A DNA stretch of 64,000 nt from NCBI RefSeq assembly GCF_011752015.1, contig NZ_JAAIKA010000002.1, forward strand, positions 1 to 64,000, read 5' to 3'. Below are positions 34,590 to 43,656 of this stretch, in pieces. Numbering within the stretch: the stretch's first letter is position 1; every line of letters starts with the position of its first letter. Source of the DNA: Canibacter zhoujuaniae. GTDB lineage: Bacteria; Actinomycetota; Actinomycetes; Actinomycetales; Microbacteriaceae. The notes below the pieces were generated by a model. The model was not told the origin of the DNA, did not search any database, and was given only the letters and a program-made list of their open reading frames with translations. A program made the translations under genes and the position numbers.

Positions 34590-35399
34590 CTATCTGCGGT
34601 TGTGCTCCCGCATGAACTCGACAGCCTCGTCAATCGGGCCGTCAAACGCTTTGCGGCCGTGATCTAGCACGATCCCGCGCTCGCAGAGACGCTTCACCTG
34701 CTTTGCATTGTGGCTCACAATAAACATGGTGGTGTTGCGTTCCTTCAGCTCTTCCAGCCGATCCATACACTTATTAGCGAAATTTGCGTCACCGACAGCA
34801 AGCACCTCGTCAACAAGCAGCGTGTCTACCTGTGTGTGGATCGCTACTGCGAAACCGAGTCTTGCGTACATGCCGGAAGAATAGAATTTTACTTCAGTGT
34901 CGATGTATTCACCGATCTCAGCGAACTCTTGGATCGCATCGAATTTCGCATCAACCTCTTCGCGGCTCATACCCAAAATTGCGGCGTTGAGATACACATT
35001 TTTGCGCCCGGAAAGATCCGGGTGAAAGCCCGCGCCAACCTCAAGCAGGCCGCCCAGTGTGCCGCGGGTGCGCACCCATCCGCCGTCGGGTTGCATAACA
35101 CCCGAGAGCAGCTTTAGGGTGGTTGATTTGCCTGAACCGTTGTGCCCCATAACCGCGACGGACTGCCCTTCGGGAACGGAAAATGTGAGGTCTTTTAATG
35201 CCTCGAATTTGCTGGATGTTTGCTTGCCACGAATCTTTGCAACAAAGGTTTCCTTCATTGACTGAGTGTGTTTAATTGCAAAGGTTTTGGTGACTCCGTT
35301 GAGCACAATTCTCGGGGGAGAAGTGTCGCCGGGCCGCGGTGCCTCCATCGGATTTGGGAGGTTTGGATCAACAACCGGGAAGTTAGAGTCGCTGTGCAA
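34590..35399 (-). CDS. wzt: Polysaccharide ABC exporter ATPase, Wzt/TagH type
   Basis: 269 residues. Walker A GHNGSGKST, LGGLLEVGAGFHPDLSGRKN, the atypical signature YSSGM and DTLLVDEVLAVGDANF are typical of O-antigen and teichoic acid exporters. I chose TTG 35399 because GGAGGG lies 5 nt upstream; ATG 35348 has no Shine-Dalgarno and the upstream frame to 35435 is inside the permease gene. It overlaps the permease gene by 17 bases. The carbohydrate-binding C-terminal domain of some Wzt proteins is absent, suggesting export without terminal-cap recognition. Confidence 0.92.
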   Translation of the reverse strand: MHSDSNFPVVDPNLPNPMEAPRPGDTSPPRIVLNGVTKTFAIKHTQSMKETFVAKIRGKQTSSKFEALKDLTFSVPEGQSVAVMGHNGSGKSTTLKLLSGVMQPDGGWVRTRGTLGGLLEVGAGFHPDLSGRKNVYLNAAILGMSREEVDAKFDAIQEFAEIGEYIDTEVKFYSSGMYARLGFAVAIHTQVDTLLVDEVLAVGDANFANKCMDRLEELKERNTTMFIVSHNAKQVKRLCERGIVLDHGRKAFDGPIDEAVEFMREHNRR

Positions 35400-36339
35400 A
35401 GATACCCTCCATCTTACGGAATGACAGCTGCCCAAAGAACAGGCTCAGAATCGAAATACCAACTGCTGCGAGAATATAGATCGACATATGCCCTGGACGT
35501 TCAGCGCCTGGTGATATTGGTAACCAAATACCATCGTGTATCAGCTCGATCGCAACGGTTACCGGATTTGACATATAGATGTGGTAGAACCAACTCGGTG
35601 CAATGTCGCGAATCATTTGGAAGCTGTAGAGCACCGGGCTGGCCCAGGTGGAATACATAAGAATTAGGTCAACAATATTCTTTGCATCGCGGTAAATAGC
35701 GTTGATACCGCCGAAGAACATGCCGACACCCAGCCCAAAGACGAGCAGTAGCAGCACGCCGCCGAGAAGCGATAAGAGGGCGGTGAAGCTGAACTTCCAG
35801 CCAAAGATAATTGCGATTATGAGCAGCAGCGAGGCTTGTGGCAGAAAGTGCACCATTGCCACCAGGGTTGACGAAACAGGGAAGAGCTCGCGCGGCAGAA
35901 AAATTTTGCGCACAAGGCCTCTGTTGTCGACGATACTCGAGGTGGCGTTTCTGAGAATTTCAGAAAATAGGCCGACCCCAACGATGCCGCAGAACAGGTA
36001 GATGGGATAGAAGTCGATGCCGCGAGTTGCGCCGAACACCAGCCCCACTACGAGGTAGTACATCAAAAACTGTGCTGCTGGTCGAATATACGACCACACC
36101 CAGCCGAGCACGGAACCGTAATACCGTGTCGCGATTCCTTTATTGGTCAGGAGGGAGAGCAGATAGCGGTTTTTGAAGACGTCTATGAGGCCGCGGCTGT
36201 GACCGGGGCGGCGAAACTCAGGGTGGTTTTTATACTGCGCATAGTGTGCAGACATTGCCTGCTCACGCTGCTCAGCAATTTCTGGTCGCAGCGAGGGAAT
36301 GGTTGCCTCGTATGAGTATGATTCAGTGGAGTCGCTCAT
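35383..36339 (-). CDS. wzm: Polysaccharide ABC exporter permease, Wzm/TagG type
   Basis: 318 residues, ABC-2 membrane family. A long hydrophilic N-terminus of about 75 residues is followed by six membrane segments, with YYGSVLGWVWSYIRPAAQFLMYYLVVGLVFG and NAIYRDAKNIVDLILMYSTWASPVLYSF in parts as the typical stretches. With the ATPase it moves lipid-linked polysaccharide across the membrane. The 5' neighbour, an LpxA-like gene, ends 5 nt before its ATG. Confidence 0.92.
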   Translation of the reverse strand: MSDSTESYSYEATIPSLRPEIAEQREQAMSAHYAQYKNHPEFRRPGHSRGLIDVFKNRYLLSLLTNKGIATRYYGSVLGWVWSYIRPAAQFLMYYLVVGLVFGATRGIDFYPIYLFCGIVGVGLFSEILRNATSSIVDNRGLVRKIFLPRELFPVSSTLVAMVHFLPQASLLLIIAIIFGWKFSFTALLSLLGGVLLLLVFGLGVGMFFGGINAIYRDAKNIVDLILMYSTWASPVLYSFQMIRDIAPSWFYHIYMSNPVTVAIELIHDGIWLPISPGAERPGHMSIYILAAVGISILSLFFGQLSFRKMEGIFAQRL

Positions 36340-36344
36340 CGTGC

Positions 36345-37064
36345 CTACCCAACCTGCATAACCTTATCGCTGGCACGCTCAGCCCACCAGTCAACGAGTT
36401 CTTGCAGTGATTCGAGTTTTTGTTGCAGCTCTGCTGCTGTTAGGGGTGTCTGGTTTTGATAGGCGAGCGCGAGAGTCTCACTCAGTTCTGGTGCGAACCC
36501 CGCACGCTGAAGACCAACAGTGTTAATGCCTTTGATGCGTGGTGGGGTGCCGAAGACTTTCGCGAACGGCGGCACATCCGCGGTTACCGGTGTGCCCATG
36601 CCGACCATTGCGCCGCCGCCGATCACCCTGCGCTGATGCACGACCGCATTCATGCCAATGTTGACCCGCTCGCCAATTTCGCAGTGCCCGCCAATCGAGA
36701 CACCCGCGGAAACGGTGGTGCCATCACCGATCTGTACGTCGTGCGCCAGATAGGCACGATTTAGGATCCAAGCATCTTTGCCCACATATGTTGGGCGGTG
36801 GCTCCCCTGATGAATAACCGCAAGTTCGCGCACCACCGCACCGGCTGCGATAACCACGCCAGCTCCACCGGTCTGGCCGGCCCAAGCGGCGTTTTGCGGC
36901 AGAGAGGAAATTTCTGCGGGCGCACCAATCTGCGCCCCCGATCCAATAAAGACGTTGTCGCCGATGGTTGCAGGGCCGAGTATCACCGCGCCGGGGCCGA
37001 TTTTCACATTCTGACCGAGCGTGACGTTTTCGCCGATATATGCGCTTTCAGCTATATGGGACAT
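36345..37064 (-). CDS. LpxA-like left-handed beta-helix N-acyltransferase
   Basis: 239 residues made of hexapeptide repeats ([IV]G-type turns) followed by a short alpha-helical C-terminus. It aligns by eye with LpxA rather than with small sugar acetyltransferases: LNRAYLAHDVQIGDG, VSIGGHCEIGE, NAVVHQRRVIGGGAMVG, ADVPPFAKVFGTPPRIKG-INTVGLQRAGF. The LpxA catalytic His is kept (His 108 in AHD), as are those equivalent to His 144 and 160 (127, 143); E. coli LpxA His 122 is Tyr here. No lipid A exists in this organism, so the acceptor is probably a UDP-3-amino sugar made by the adjacent Gfo/Idh enzyme and the DegT aminotransferase. The acyl group is unknown (acetyl most likely). Confidence 0.82.
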   Translation of the reverse strand: MSHIAESAYIGENVTLGQNVKIGPGAVILGPATIGDNVFIGSGAQIGAPAEISSLPQNAAWAGQTGGAGVVIAAGAVVRELAVIHQGSHRPTYVGKDAWILNRAYLAHDVQIGDGTTVSAGVSIGGHCEIGERVNIGMNAVVHQRRVIGGGAMVGMGTPVTADVPPFAKVFGTPPRIKGINTVGLQRAGFAPELSETLALAYQNQTPLTAAELQQKLESLQELVDWWAERASDKVMQVG

Positions 37065-37066
37065 AG

Positions 37067-38053
37067 TTACATCAATTCTATGGTTTTACCAGACTTGCCT
37101 GACTCTAAAGCGGCTTCTACGATGCGCAGAGTCTCAAGACCTTCACGCAGGGTGACATGATCCTGACGAACGCCCAGAATCGCATCACGGAAAGCTTCAT
37201 GCTCGTTCTTTAGCGGTTCTGTCTTATTCAAAGCAAAACGGGTTACGGTGCCTTCGCTGACGCCGCGGAAACTGGTAACGGCGTGCCAGTCTCCCTCGCC
37301 AACACCGTTTTCGTAGTATGTGAGGTCAGCGGTGAGGGTGTCGGCCACCATAGCGCCACGCTCACCTGTCACAACGACGGTGCGCTCCTTAAACGGAGTG
37401 AGCCAGTTAACGATGTGGTTGACCATAATGCCGTTTTCAAGCTTGCCGGTGATTGCGACCATATCCTCATGTTCGCGCCCCGAGCGATGGGTTGTTTCTG
37501 CCGCAACATGTTGGTAAGCAGACTGAGCAAGCCACGCGGTGAGATCAATATCGTGACTGCCAATATCTTTCACAACACCAACGTCTGCAATGCGGACTGG
37601 GAAAGGCCCCTGACGGCGGGTTTGGATCTGATACACCTCGCCAAGCTCACCGTCTGCTATCCGCTTACGCAGCTCAATTAGCGCCGGGTTGAAGCGTTCA
37701 ATATGGCCGACAGCTGCGGTGAGATTAGCCTCTTCAAACGCAGTCACCAGCCGCTCTGCCGCTTCTAAGTTGTGCGCGACCGGCTTTTCAATCAAAGAGT
37801 GCACCCCGGCAGCGGCGAGCTTCAGCCCAACGGCTTCGTGGAATCCGGTCGGCACGGCAACAACCGCTACTTCGATACCGGCGCTGATCAGGCCGTCAAC
37901 AGAGTCGAAGAGTGGCGTGCTACCAGCGACATTGTGCGGATCGCCCATCGCGTCGGCAACAGCAACTAGCTCGGCACCTTCGAGTTCGCGGATGACGCGG
38001 GCGTGGTGACGTCCCATCATACCTAAGCCGATGAGGCCGTATTTTAATGCCAT
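37067..38053 (-). CDS. Gfo/Idh/MocA-family nucleotide-sugar dehydrogenase (WlbA/WbpB/GnnA-like)
   Basis: 328 residues from ATG 38053 (GAGGAA upstream; the frame to 38104 reaches into the neighbouring gene). Rossmann motif GLIGLGMMGRHHARV, EKPVAHNLEAAERL with the catalytic-site lysine, GHIERFNPA and DIGSHDIDL. The RFNP motif marks enzymes that oxidise C3 of UDP-GlcNAc (GnnA) or UDP-GlcNAcA (WlbA/WbpB). It is two bases upstream of the LpxA-like gene and so co-translated. Needs a DegT aminotransferase as partner, found at 41351. Confidence 0.87.
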   Translation of the reverse strand: MALKYGLIGLGMMGRHHARVIRELEGAELVAVADAMGDPHNVAGSTPLFDSVDGLISAGIEVAVVAVPTGFHEAVGLKLAAAGVHSLIEKPVAHNLEAAERLVTAFEEANLTAAVGHIERFNPALIELRKRIADGELGEVYQIQTRRQGPFPVRIADVGVVKDIGSHDIDLTAWLAQSAYQHVAAETTHRSGREHEDMVAITGKLENGIMVNHIVNWLTPFKERTVVVTGERGAMVADTLTADLTYYENGVGEGDWHAVTSFRGVSEGTVTRFALNKTEPLKNEHEAFRDAILGVRQDHVTLREGLETLRIVEAALESGKSGKTIELM

Positions 38054-38094
38054 GTTATTCCTCTTTTCTTCGTGCCTTAATGCTAGCGCTACGA

Positions 38095-40197
38095 TCAGTT
38101 GCAACCGGTAATTTCGTAGAGTTTAGCGTCTCCTTCTGCATCAATTTGCGTCAGGATCGGAGACCTATCCAAATAGTTGAGACCTGGGAAGTCTTCCGGA
38201 TTAATGGGTTTTTGCCTTGGAATCATTTCACCGTCAAACTCGGTTGCGGTAGTTTCGACAGGAAGGGTGAGGGTGATAGGTTTTACAACTTCACCATTCT
38301 CATCAACCTCTGTTTTAATAGCGTGCAGAATTCCCTGGTGGATGAGATCCTCTACCTCATCTTGATCTCGAACCTCATAGATCACAGGACCGAAGTCGAG
38401 CATATGGGTAATTCCGAGTTGGCTGGTGAGAGTGCAAGCTTCTGCGGCTGGCAGAGTAGCAAATTCGTGTGCGAGCTTAACATTCTCAGGTGTGGTTTGG
38501 AAGCGCAGGTGTTTGAACAGAGTGTCACGGTTGCTAATTGCCTGCGCGAAGCTCGTTCCCGTCCAAGGGTTACCCGCGATCAGAGCATCCTCAGGAAGCT
38601 CATCAGGCAGCCGCTTAAGGAGCTGCAGCTCATCATCCGATACAAAAGCGATATTTTCCGGATCAGCGAAGGTCGAGTATATGTCGTGCAGCTGATTGTA
38701 TATTGAGGCGCCTTTGCCAGCGCTAAACAGCAACCCAAACACAACTGCAATAGCGATAGCGGGCTGCATTGATTCTCGCCAGCCCGCTACAGGCTTAAGG
38801 TCCGCTGCACTGCTGAGCTTACCAATTATCCACCCGACAGTGATTGCCGCAAGCGGGATAGCGAAAATTGGAATATAAGCCGCTAGGCGATGCGCATCGT
38901 TGTACCAAATTCCTGTAATGAATGTGCGCAGAGGGTCTGGGAAGCTGACCGCCACAATATAAAGGGCGCCTGAGATAGCCCAAGAGACAATGAGCCAGAT
39001 ATGTTTGCGCATCAGGATTAGCAACAGTAGGCCGCTCACCGTCAGTAATGAAATGGGGACAGCAACCGCATTGTTATTTAGAACGGTGTTAAAAAGGAAC
39101 TGCGCAAGCGCTATGAATGGTGTTCTATTAAACTGCCTGTCGTTGTCTCCAGTTCTGAGCACCACGAATGCGACTGTGAGAGCTGACACAACCGCAATAG
39201 TTAACGCACCGACAGCGTATTTCTCTCGAGCATCAGCGTATTTGAAGCTGCGGATTAGTGCCGTAACCAGCAGTGGCAGCATAAATATGAGCGCAGCGAT
39301 AGCAGAGCTAGGGTGAGCGAAAGCAGACGCCCCCAAGGCACCGGCGGCAAAAACTAGATACCCGATTTTAGTGTTTGATGTGCGGTTTGGATAGATGTTT
39401 AGCGCTCGCAGCACAGCACCGAGCGCAATGGGGATAAGAGCGGTCCCGAGCAGAGAAGGGTAGAGGATCCCCCAGGAGAGGAGATGGTAGGGGAAGTTCG
39501 GAAATAAGCCAGCGAGCAGAGCGGTTGCGAACTGGTATCGTTTTCCGTTTGGCAAAATCGGTGAGACAAAGAACAGAATTGCTACCGGCCAGACAATGCC
39601 TGCCACAGCAAAAGTTAGCCCGTTGGTGGCGGCAGCAACGCTTGCGCCGCTCAACTGGCTTATCAACGCCACAGTCGCGTGCCAGAGAGTTGGATAGAAG
39701 GATCCAGTCGTGCCGTCAGTGCTGGTCAGTGAGAAATTAAGGGGGGAGGGGCTAGCGCCCTCCAAAATATGGTTGACAGCGTTTAGATGGAAGAGGTTGT
39801 CGAAGCTGCGTGAGAAATTTTCTGGATCTCCAATGTTGTTAATAACGCTTTGTGAGAAAACCGCCAGGGTGACAAGCGGCGGAACAACAGCTAGCAGAGT
39901 GACAGATACGGGACGGGGATCCTGCGACGCATAATCTGAGTGTGTCAGCCAGCGCCTAAACGGCAGCAGAGCTATTCCGACTATGACTCCCACGATGAGA
40001 GGGAGCAAAATATTCCATTTGACGGCAAATGCACCTGCAGCTAGTGTGCTTATTCCAATTACTGCGAATGATGCTGCAATGCTGCACGCCCAAAACGCAA
40101 TGCCTGTCAGGCGCAGTGAGATTGCTGTGAGCAAACCGGGGATAGTGATAACAGCAATACTTACTATGAAAATTAGTCCGAAAGCGAGCCAGCTCAC
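38095..40197 (-). CDS. Large multi-span membrane protein, DUF6541-like (putative GT-C glycosyltransferase)
   Basis: 700 residues with about 14 hydrophobic segments followed by a soluble C-terminal part of about 180 residues. An extracellular loop SFDNLFHLNAVNHILEGASPSPL and later WHATVALISQL resemble the first-loop region of GT-C enzymes that use polyprenyl-phosphate sugars. GTG start with AAGGGTGAT upstream. It lies downstream of a DUF2304 gene and a dolichyl-phosphate-mannose-synthase-like gene, the usual company of such proteins. Family identification by overall look, no strong motif. Confidence 0.7.
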   Translation of the reverse strand: MSWLAFGLIFIVSIAVITIPGLLTAISLRLTGIAFWACSIAASFAVIGISTLAAGAFAVKWNILLPLIVGVIVGIALLPFRRWLTHSDYASQDPRPVSVTLLAVVPPLVTLAVFSQSVINNIGDPENFSRSFDNLFHLNAVNHILEGASPSPLNFSLTSTDGTTGSFYPTLWHATVALISQLSGASVAAATNGLTFAVAGIVWPVAILFFVSPILPNGKRYQFATALLAGLFPNFPYHLLSWGILYPSLLGTALIPIALGAVLRALNIYPNRTSNTKIGYLVFAAGALGASAFAHPSSAIAALIFMLPLLVTALIRSFKYADAREKYAVGALTIAVVSALTVAFVVLRTGDNDRQFNRTPFIALAQFLFNTVLNNNAVAVPISLLTVSGLLLLILMRKHIWLIVSWAISGALYIVAVSFPDPLRTFITGIWYNDAHRLAAYIPIFAIPLAAITVGWIIGKLSSAADLKPVAGWRESMQPAIAIAVVFGLLFSAGKGASIYNQLHDIYSTFADPENIAFVSDDELQLLKRLPDELPEDALIAGNPWTGTSFAQAISNRDTLFKHLRFQTTPENVKLAHEFATLPAAEACTLTSQLGITHMLDFGPVIYEVRDQDEVEDLIHQGILHAIKTEVDENGEVVKPITLTLPVETTATEFDGEMIPRQKPINPEDFPGLNYLDRSPILTQIDAEGDAKLYEITGCN

Positions 40198-40223
40198 AAT
40201 ATCACCCTTAAAGTCTGCTGCGA

Positions 40224-40565
40224 CTACTTAGATTGGTAGCGCTTGTTTGCCTCGGACAGTGCCATGGCACGCGCGAGCTTGGTAACCCGCGCGTCACTTC
40301 TAGCTTTTGCGCGAATTACAGCGCCTCCGAATAGCACTGCGGCAATAATAAAAAGATACAGTAGCAAATCAGTGCCGCGACCGACACCTAGAAAATTGGC
40401 TATTTTCGAGATTAAGCCTGGAAAGAGAATCGAGACGATTGCGAGCAGCGCGAAAGCTAATGCTGCAAGTCTTTTGATGGCGAGCTGTTTCTCGCCACGG
40501 AGTGCTCTGAGAGTGAATACTACGCCGAGTATCACCGCAACGATCAGAAGAATCTGAATTGCCAT
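40224..40565 (-). CDS. DUF2304 family small membrane protein
   Basis: 113 residues with three hydrophobic helices and a basic C-terminus. Pattern IQILLIVAVILGVVFTL...RGEKQLAIKRLAALAF...VGRGTDLLLYLFII is that of DUF2304, which is nearly always next to a polyprenyl-phosphate glycosyltransferase. Its ATG overlaps the stop of the GT2 gene by one base (TAATG). Likely anchors or assists the GT2 enzyme at the membrane. Confidence 0.85.
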   Translation of the reverse strand: MAIQILLIVAVILGVVFTLRALRGEKQLAIKRLAALAFALLAIVSILFPGLISKIANFLGVGRGTDLLLYLFIIAAVLFGGAVIRAKARSDARVTKLARAMALSEANKRYQSK

Positions 40566-41251
40566 TAACGCACCACCAAGTCAATCAAGATATTTACTGA
40601 GTTTAAGAGTGACTGACCCTTAGCTTTTGAATAGCTGGTGTAGAGCACCTCGACAGGTTCTTCAGCCCAGGGTAGATCGCACTTTCCGAGCTGAATAATA
40701 ATTTCAGTGCCGTGCGCCATGCGATCCTGTTTGAGCTCGATTTTTTTAAGCGCGTCGCGGCGAATTAGTCGTAACCCGTTGTGCGCATCGGTGAGTTTCA
40801 TGCTGGTGGCAAGATTCGTAACGAAAGCAGCGGTTTTCAAAACGAGTTTTTTAAGTGCTCCGGGTTGGGTGCGCGTATCCAGGAATCTAGATCCGACTAC
40901 AATCGCTAAATTTTCACGTCGCGCCCGTTCGAGCATGCGCAGCGCGTCCTCAACCCGGTGTTGACCGTCAGCATCAAAGGTAATGACGTAGTCTGCGTTT
41001 TGCTGCAGCGCAAATTCAAACCCGGTTTGCAGGGCGGCGCCCTGGCCGAGGTTAATTGGGTGATTGATCACGAAAGCGCCCGCCTGTTTTGCGAGCGTTG
41101 CTGACGCATCCGTGCTGCCGTCGTCGACACAAATAACGTGTTTAAAATGCTGTTTTAACTCTCCAATAACTTCAGCTATGACCGTGGCTTCGTTGTAGAG
41201 CGGGATCACCACGAAGGTGTCGTGATTGAGTGCACTCTGGGTCATCGGCAT
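40565..41251 (-). CDS. Polyprenyl-phosphate glycosyltransferase (GT2, DPM1-like)
   Basis: 228 residues. FVVIPLYNEATVIAEVIGEL, VDDGSTDASA, NLGQGAALQTGFEFAL and the DXD motif TFDADGQHRVEDAL identify dolichyl-phosphate-mannose-synthase-like GT2 enzymes; late RLIRRDAL fits too. No C-terminal membrane helices, so the DUF2304 partner may supply the anchor. Two in-frame ATGs, 41251 and 41245; neither has a clear Shine-Dalgarno. Makes a lipid-phosphate sugar for the GT-C-like protein at 38095. Confidence 0.88.
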   Translation of the reverse strand: MPMTQSALNHDTFVVIPLYNEATVIAEVIGELKQHFKHVICVDDGSTDASATLAKQAGAFVINHPINLGQGAALQTGFEFALQQNADYVITFDADGQHRVEDALRMLERARRENLAIVVGSRFLDTRTQPGALKKLVLKTAAFVTNLATSMKLTDAHNGLRLIRRDALKKIELKQDRMAHGTEIIIQLGKCDLPWAEEPVEVLYTSYSKAKGQSLLNSVNILIDLVVR

Positions 41252-41350
41252 GTGTCTATTCTCTCAGAGAGCGATTCAAAACGTTGTAAATTCGCAATAT
41301 AGGGGTAATCTCGCTAGTGAATACTCATTATTTATGAAAGGTTGGGCGTT

Positions 41351-42460
41351 ATGACCGACTTTATTCCAGCGGCAAAACCGCTTATCGGTGATGAAGAGCG
41401 TGCGGCGGTAGATCGTGTGCTGCGCAGCGGCATGATTGCGCAGGGGCCAGAGGTTGCGGCCTTCGAGGAAGAGTTCGCTGAGCACTTTGTGCGCGGTCGT
41501 GCAACAGTAGCGGTCAACAGTGGCACAAGCGGCCAGCACCTTGGTCTGCTCGCCAGTGGGATCGGCCCCGGTGATGAAGTGATCGTGCCATCATTCACTT
41601 TTGCGGCTACGGGTAACTCTGTCGCACTTACGGGCGCAACCCCTGTTTTTGCTGATATTGAGCCGGATACATTTACGCTCGATCCGGCAAGTGTGCGCGC
41701 TGCGGTGACCGAACACACTAAGGGGATCATGCCGGTGCACCTCTACGGTCACCCATTCATGGTCGATGAGATTCAGGCAATCGCAGACGAGTTTGACCTA
41801 CAGATTTTTGAAGATGCGGCGCAGGCGCACGGTGCTTCCCTAAACGGCCGCCCGGTTGGCACCTTCGGTTCTTTTGCAATGTTCAGCCTCTACCCAACTA
41901 AGAACATGACCAGCGGTGAAGGCGGCATGGTGAGCTGTGCGACTGAAACAATCGCGCGTAATGTGCGTTTGCTGCGTAATCAGGGAATGGAAACACAGTA
42001 CGCGAACGAGGTTGTCGGCTTCAACGCTCGCATGACAGATATTCACGCGGCAATAGGCCGTGTGCAACTGACAAAGGTTGATGGGTGGACCGAGCAGCGA
42101 CAGCGCAACGCACGCTTTTTGAGCGATGCGCTCGCAAACGTGCCGGGTGTGACCGTGCCGGTTGTGCGCGAGGGAGCTGTGCATGTGTACCATCAGTACA
42201 CAATCCGTGTTGATGCGGCCGAACGCGATCGCTTGCAGCGTGCGCTGCGTGAAGAGCACAATGTTGGCACAGGTGTTTACTACCCGATCCCGAATCACCG
42301 TCTGCCATCGCTTGAGAAGTTTGCACCCGGTTTAGAGCTGCCAGAAACCGAGAAGGCGGCTGCAGAGGTGCTCTCACTGCCTGTGCACCCATCTCTATCG
42401 CAGGCGGATTTGGATCGGATCGTATCCGGAGTAAGCGCCGTGCTCGGGGCTGGCGCTTAA
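41351..42460 (+). CDS. DegT/DnrJ/EryC1/StrS sugar aminotransferase (WbpE/GnnB-like)
   Basis: 369 residues, PLP-dependent. NSGTSGQHLGLLASGIGPGDEVIVP (parts), FEDAAQAHGA and the PLP lysine at 184 in SLYPTKNMTSGEGGM. The LYPTKNM-GEGG form is that of enzymes acting on UDP-3-keto sugars (WbpE, GnnB) in O-antigen and related pathways. ATG 41351 with AAAGG about 9 nt upstream; TTG 41342 is less likely. It probably aminates the 3-keto product of the Gfo/Idh enzyme encoded on the other strand. Shares a palindromic TTAA with the stop of the convergent gene. Confidence 0.9.
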   Translation: MTDFIPAAKPLIGDEERAAVDRVLRSGMIAQGPEVAAFEEEFAEHFVRGRATVAVNSGTSGQHLGLLASGIGPGDEVIVPSFTFAATGNSVALTGATPVFADIEPDTFTLDPASVRAAVTEHTKGIMPVHLYGHPFMVDEIQAIADEFDLQIFEDAAQAHGASLNGRPVGTFGSFAMFSLYPTKNMTSGEGGMVSCATETIARNVRLLRNQGMETQYANEVVGFNARMTDIHAAIGRVQLTKVDGWTEQRQRNARFLSDALANVPGVTVPVVREGAVHVYHQYTIRVDAAERDRLQRALREEHNVGTGVYYPIPNHRLPSLEKFAPGLELPETEKAAAEVLSLPVHPSLSQADLDRIVSGVSAVLGAGA

Positions 42461-43602
42461 GACGCCGCCGCTTTTTCAAGCACGTTAACAACTGTTCTTC
42501 CCGCCGCCTTAAGAGAGAAATTCTCAGCAGTCCAATCTGCTACCGCGCGGCGGGAAGAATCGTGCAGAGGTGCGTTTGCGAACTGGAGCATTGCCTCATA
42601 TATTTCGTCAACTGCATAGTTGGTGTGAAGGCTAAACAGCTCGGGGTTTTCATCGAGAAAATCTTTGGTCGGGCCGACACCTGAAAATATGACGGGGCAG
42701 CCCGCGGCAAGCGACGAATAAATTTTTGTCGTGAATGCAAACTCGTAGCCACCTTGCGGATCTAAGGTCGCTAGGCTCGCTGTTGCAGATTGCAGCAACG
42801 GGAGTAGCTCACTGACCGGACGCGGATCAAGTATTTCAACACGATCTGCGATATTTAACTCGTGCGCGGCGGCCATAATTTCGTCTTTAACTGTGGAGTT
42901 GCCAACAAAAATGAGACGAAACTCTGGCTTTTGGTGCAGCAGTTTCGCAAATGCTGGGATCAGAATTTGTGCCCCGTGCAGTTCAGTGAATGTTCCGGCA
43001 TAAATAAAATAGGGTGAGATTGGGGCCTGTGAATAGTGGAAAGAGTCAGTATCAGCTCCTGTGCCAGCCACGATCACCTCTGCCGCCGGTGCCAGCTCTA
43101 AAATACGATTGCGCGCGTTAGATGAAACGGTCGTCAACGCTTTAGCGCCGTTCAGCGCAAACTTCTCGATCCGACGTAAAATACTAAGCACCGTCTGTGA
43201 CTTAGTGGCGTGCGCTGCCGCCTCCGACCACAGGTCTGCAGCTCGATAGACGTAGGGGATCCCACGCATTTTGCAGATCACCCGTGCCACCGCTCCCGTA
43301 GTTGGCGGCGGCTCAACAAAAACAACATCCGGTTTTTTAGAAAATAGCAGTCTGCACGCAAGCGGAATATCGAAGCTCATGTATTGGATGTAGCCGCGGA
43401 CGTATCCCTCACGGTCACGCAGGACCGGGAATGACTTTATTTTTTCCAAGGTTGGCAGTCGTTTGCGACGCTTGGGCAGGTTCACTGTGAGCACGCGAAC
43501 ACTGTGACCACGGGAGGTTGCTTCATCAACCACGGCGCCTAAATAGATGGGGGCGGCCCCTGGCTCGGGTCTATAAATTCGGCTGGCAATAACAATATCC
43601 AT
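42457..43602 (-). CDS. GT4 glycosyltransferase, WbuB/CapM-like
   Basis: 381 residues, GT-B fold. N-terminal IVIASRIYRPEPGAAPIYLGAVVDEATSRGH, membrane-facing YRAADLWSEAA, C-terminal FIYAGTFTELHGAQILIPAFAKL and the EX7E-like region YEFAFTTKIYSSLAAGCPVIFSG. Such enzymes often add N-acetylated amino sugars (e.g. FucNAc, QuiNAc) to polyprenyl-PP intermediates. Convergent with the DegT gene with a 4-nt overlap. Confidence 0.88.
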   Translation of the reverse strand: MDIVIASRIYRPEPGAAPIYLGAVVDEATSRGHSVRVLTVNLPKRRKRLPTLEKIKSFPVLRDREGYVRGYIQYMSFDIPLACRLLFSKKPDVVFVEPPPTTGAVARVICKMRGIPYVYRAADLWSEAAAHATKSQTVLSILRRIEKFALNGAKALTTVSSNARNRILELAPAAEVIVAGTGADTDSFHYSQAPISPYFIYAGTFTELHGAQILIPAFAKLLHQKPEFRLIFVGNSTVKDEIMAAAHELNIADRVEILDPRPVSELLPLLQSATASLATLDPQGGYEFAFTTKIYSSLAAGCPVIFSGVGPTKDFLDENPELFSLHTNYAVDEIYEAMLQFANAPLHDSSRRAVADWTAENFSLKAAGRTVVNVLEKAAAS

Positions 43603-43643
43603 GGCTGTTAGCTATTCTACGGCGGTCTGCGAGCTTAACCCAG

Positions 43644-43649
43644 TACGAT
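43644..43649 (+). promoter_or_regulatory. -10 element TACGAT, leaderless start of the ABC exporter gene
   Basis: TACGAT followed by 7 nt and ATG 43657, no Shine-Dalgarno. Confidence 0.5.
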
Positions 43650-43656
43650 TCAACAT

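Noticed and set aside
35400-35435. 12-residue N-terminal extension of the Wzt-like ATPase
   Set aside because: Inside the permease gene without Shine-Dalgarno; TTG 35399 has GGAGGG at ideal spacing.
38047-38706. 219-residue plus-strand frame
   Set aside because: Antisense to the 700-residue membrane protein, Cys/Phe-rich mixed composition, no motif or Shine-Dalgarno.
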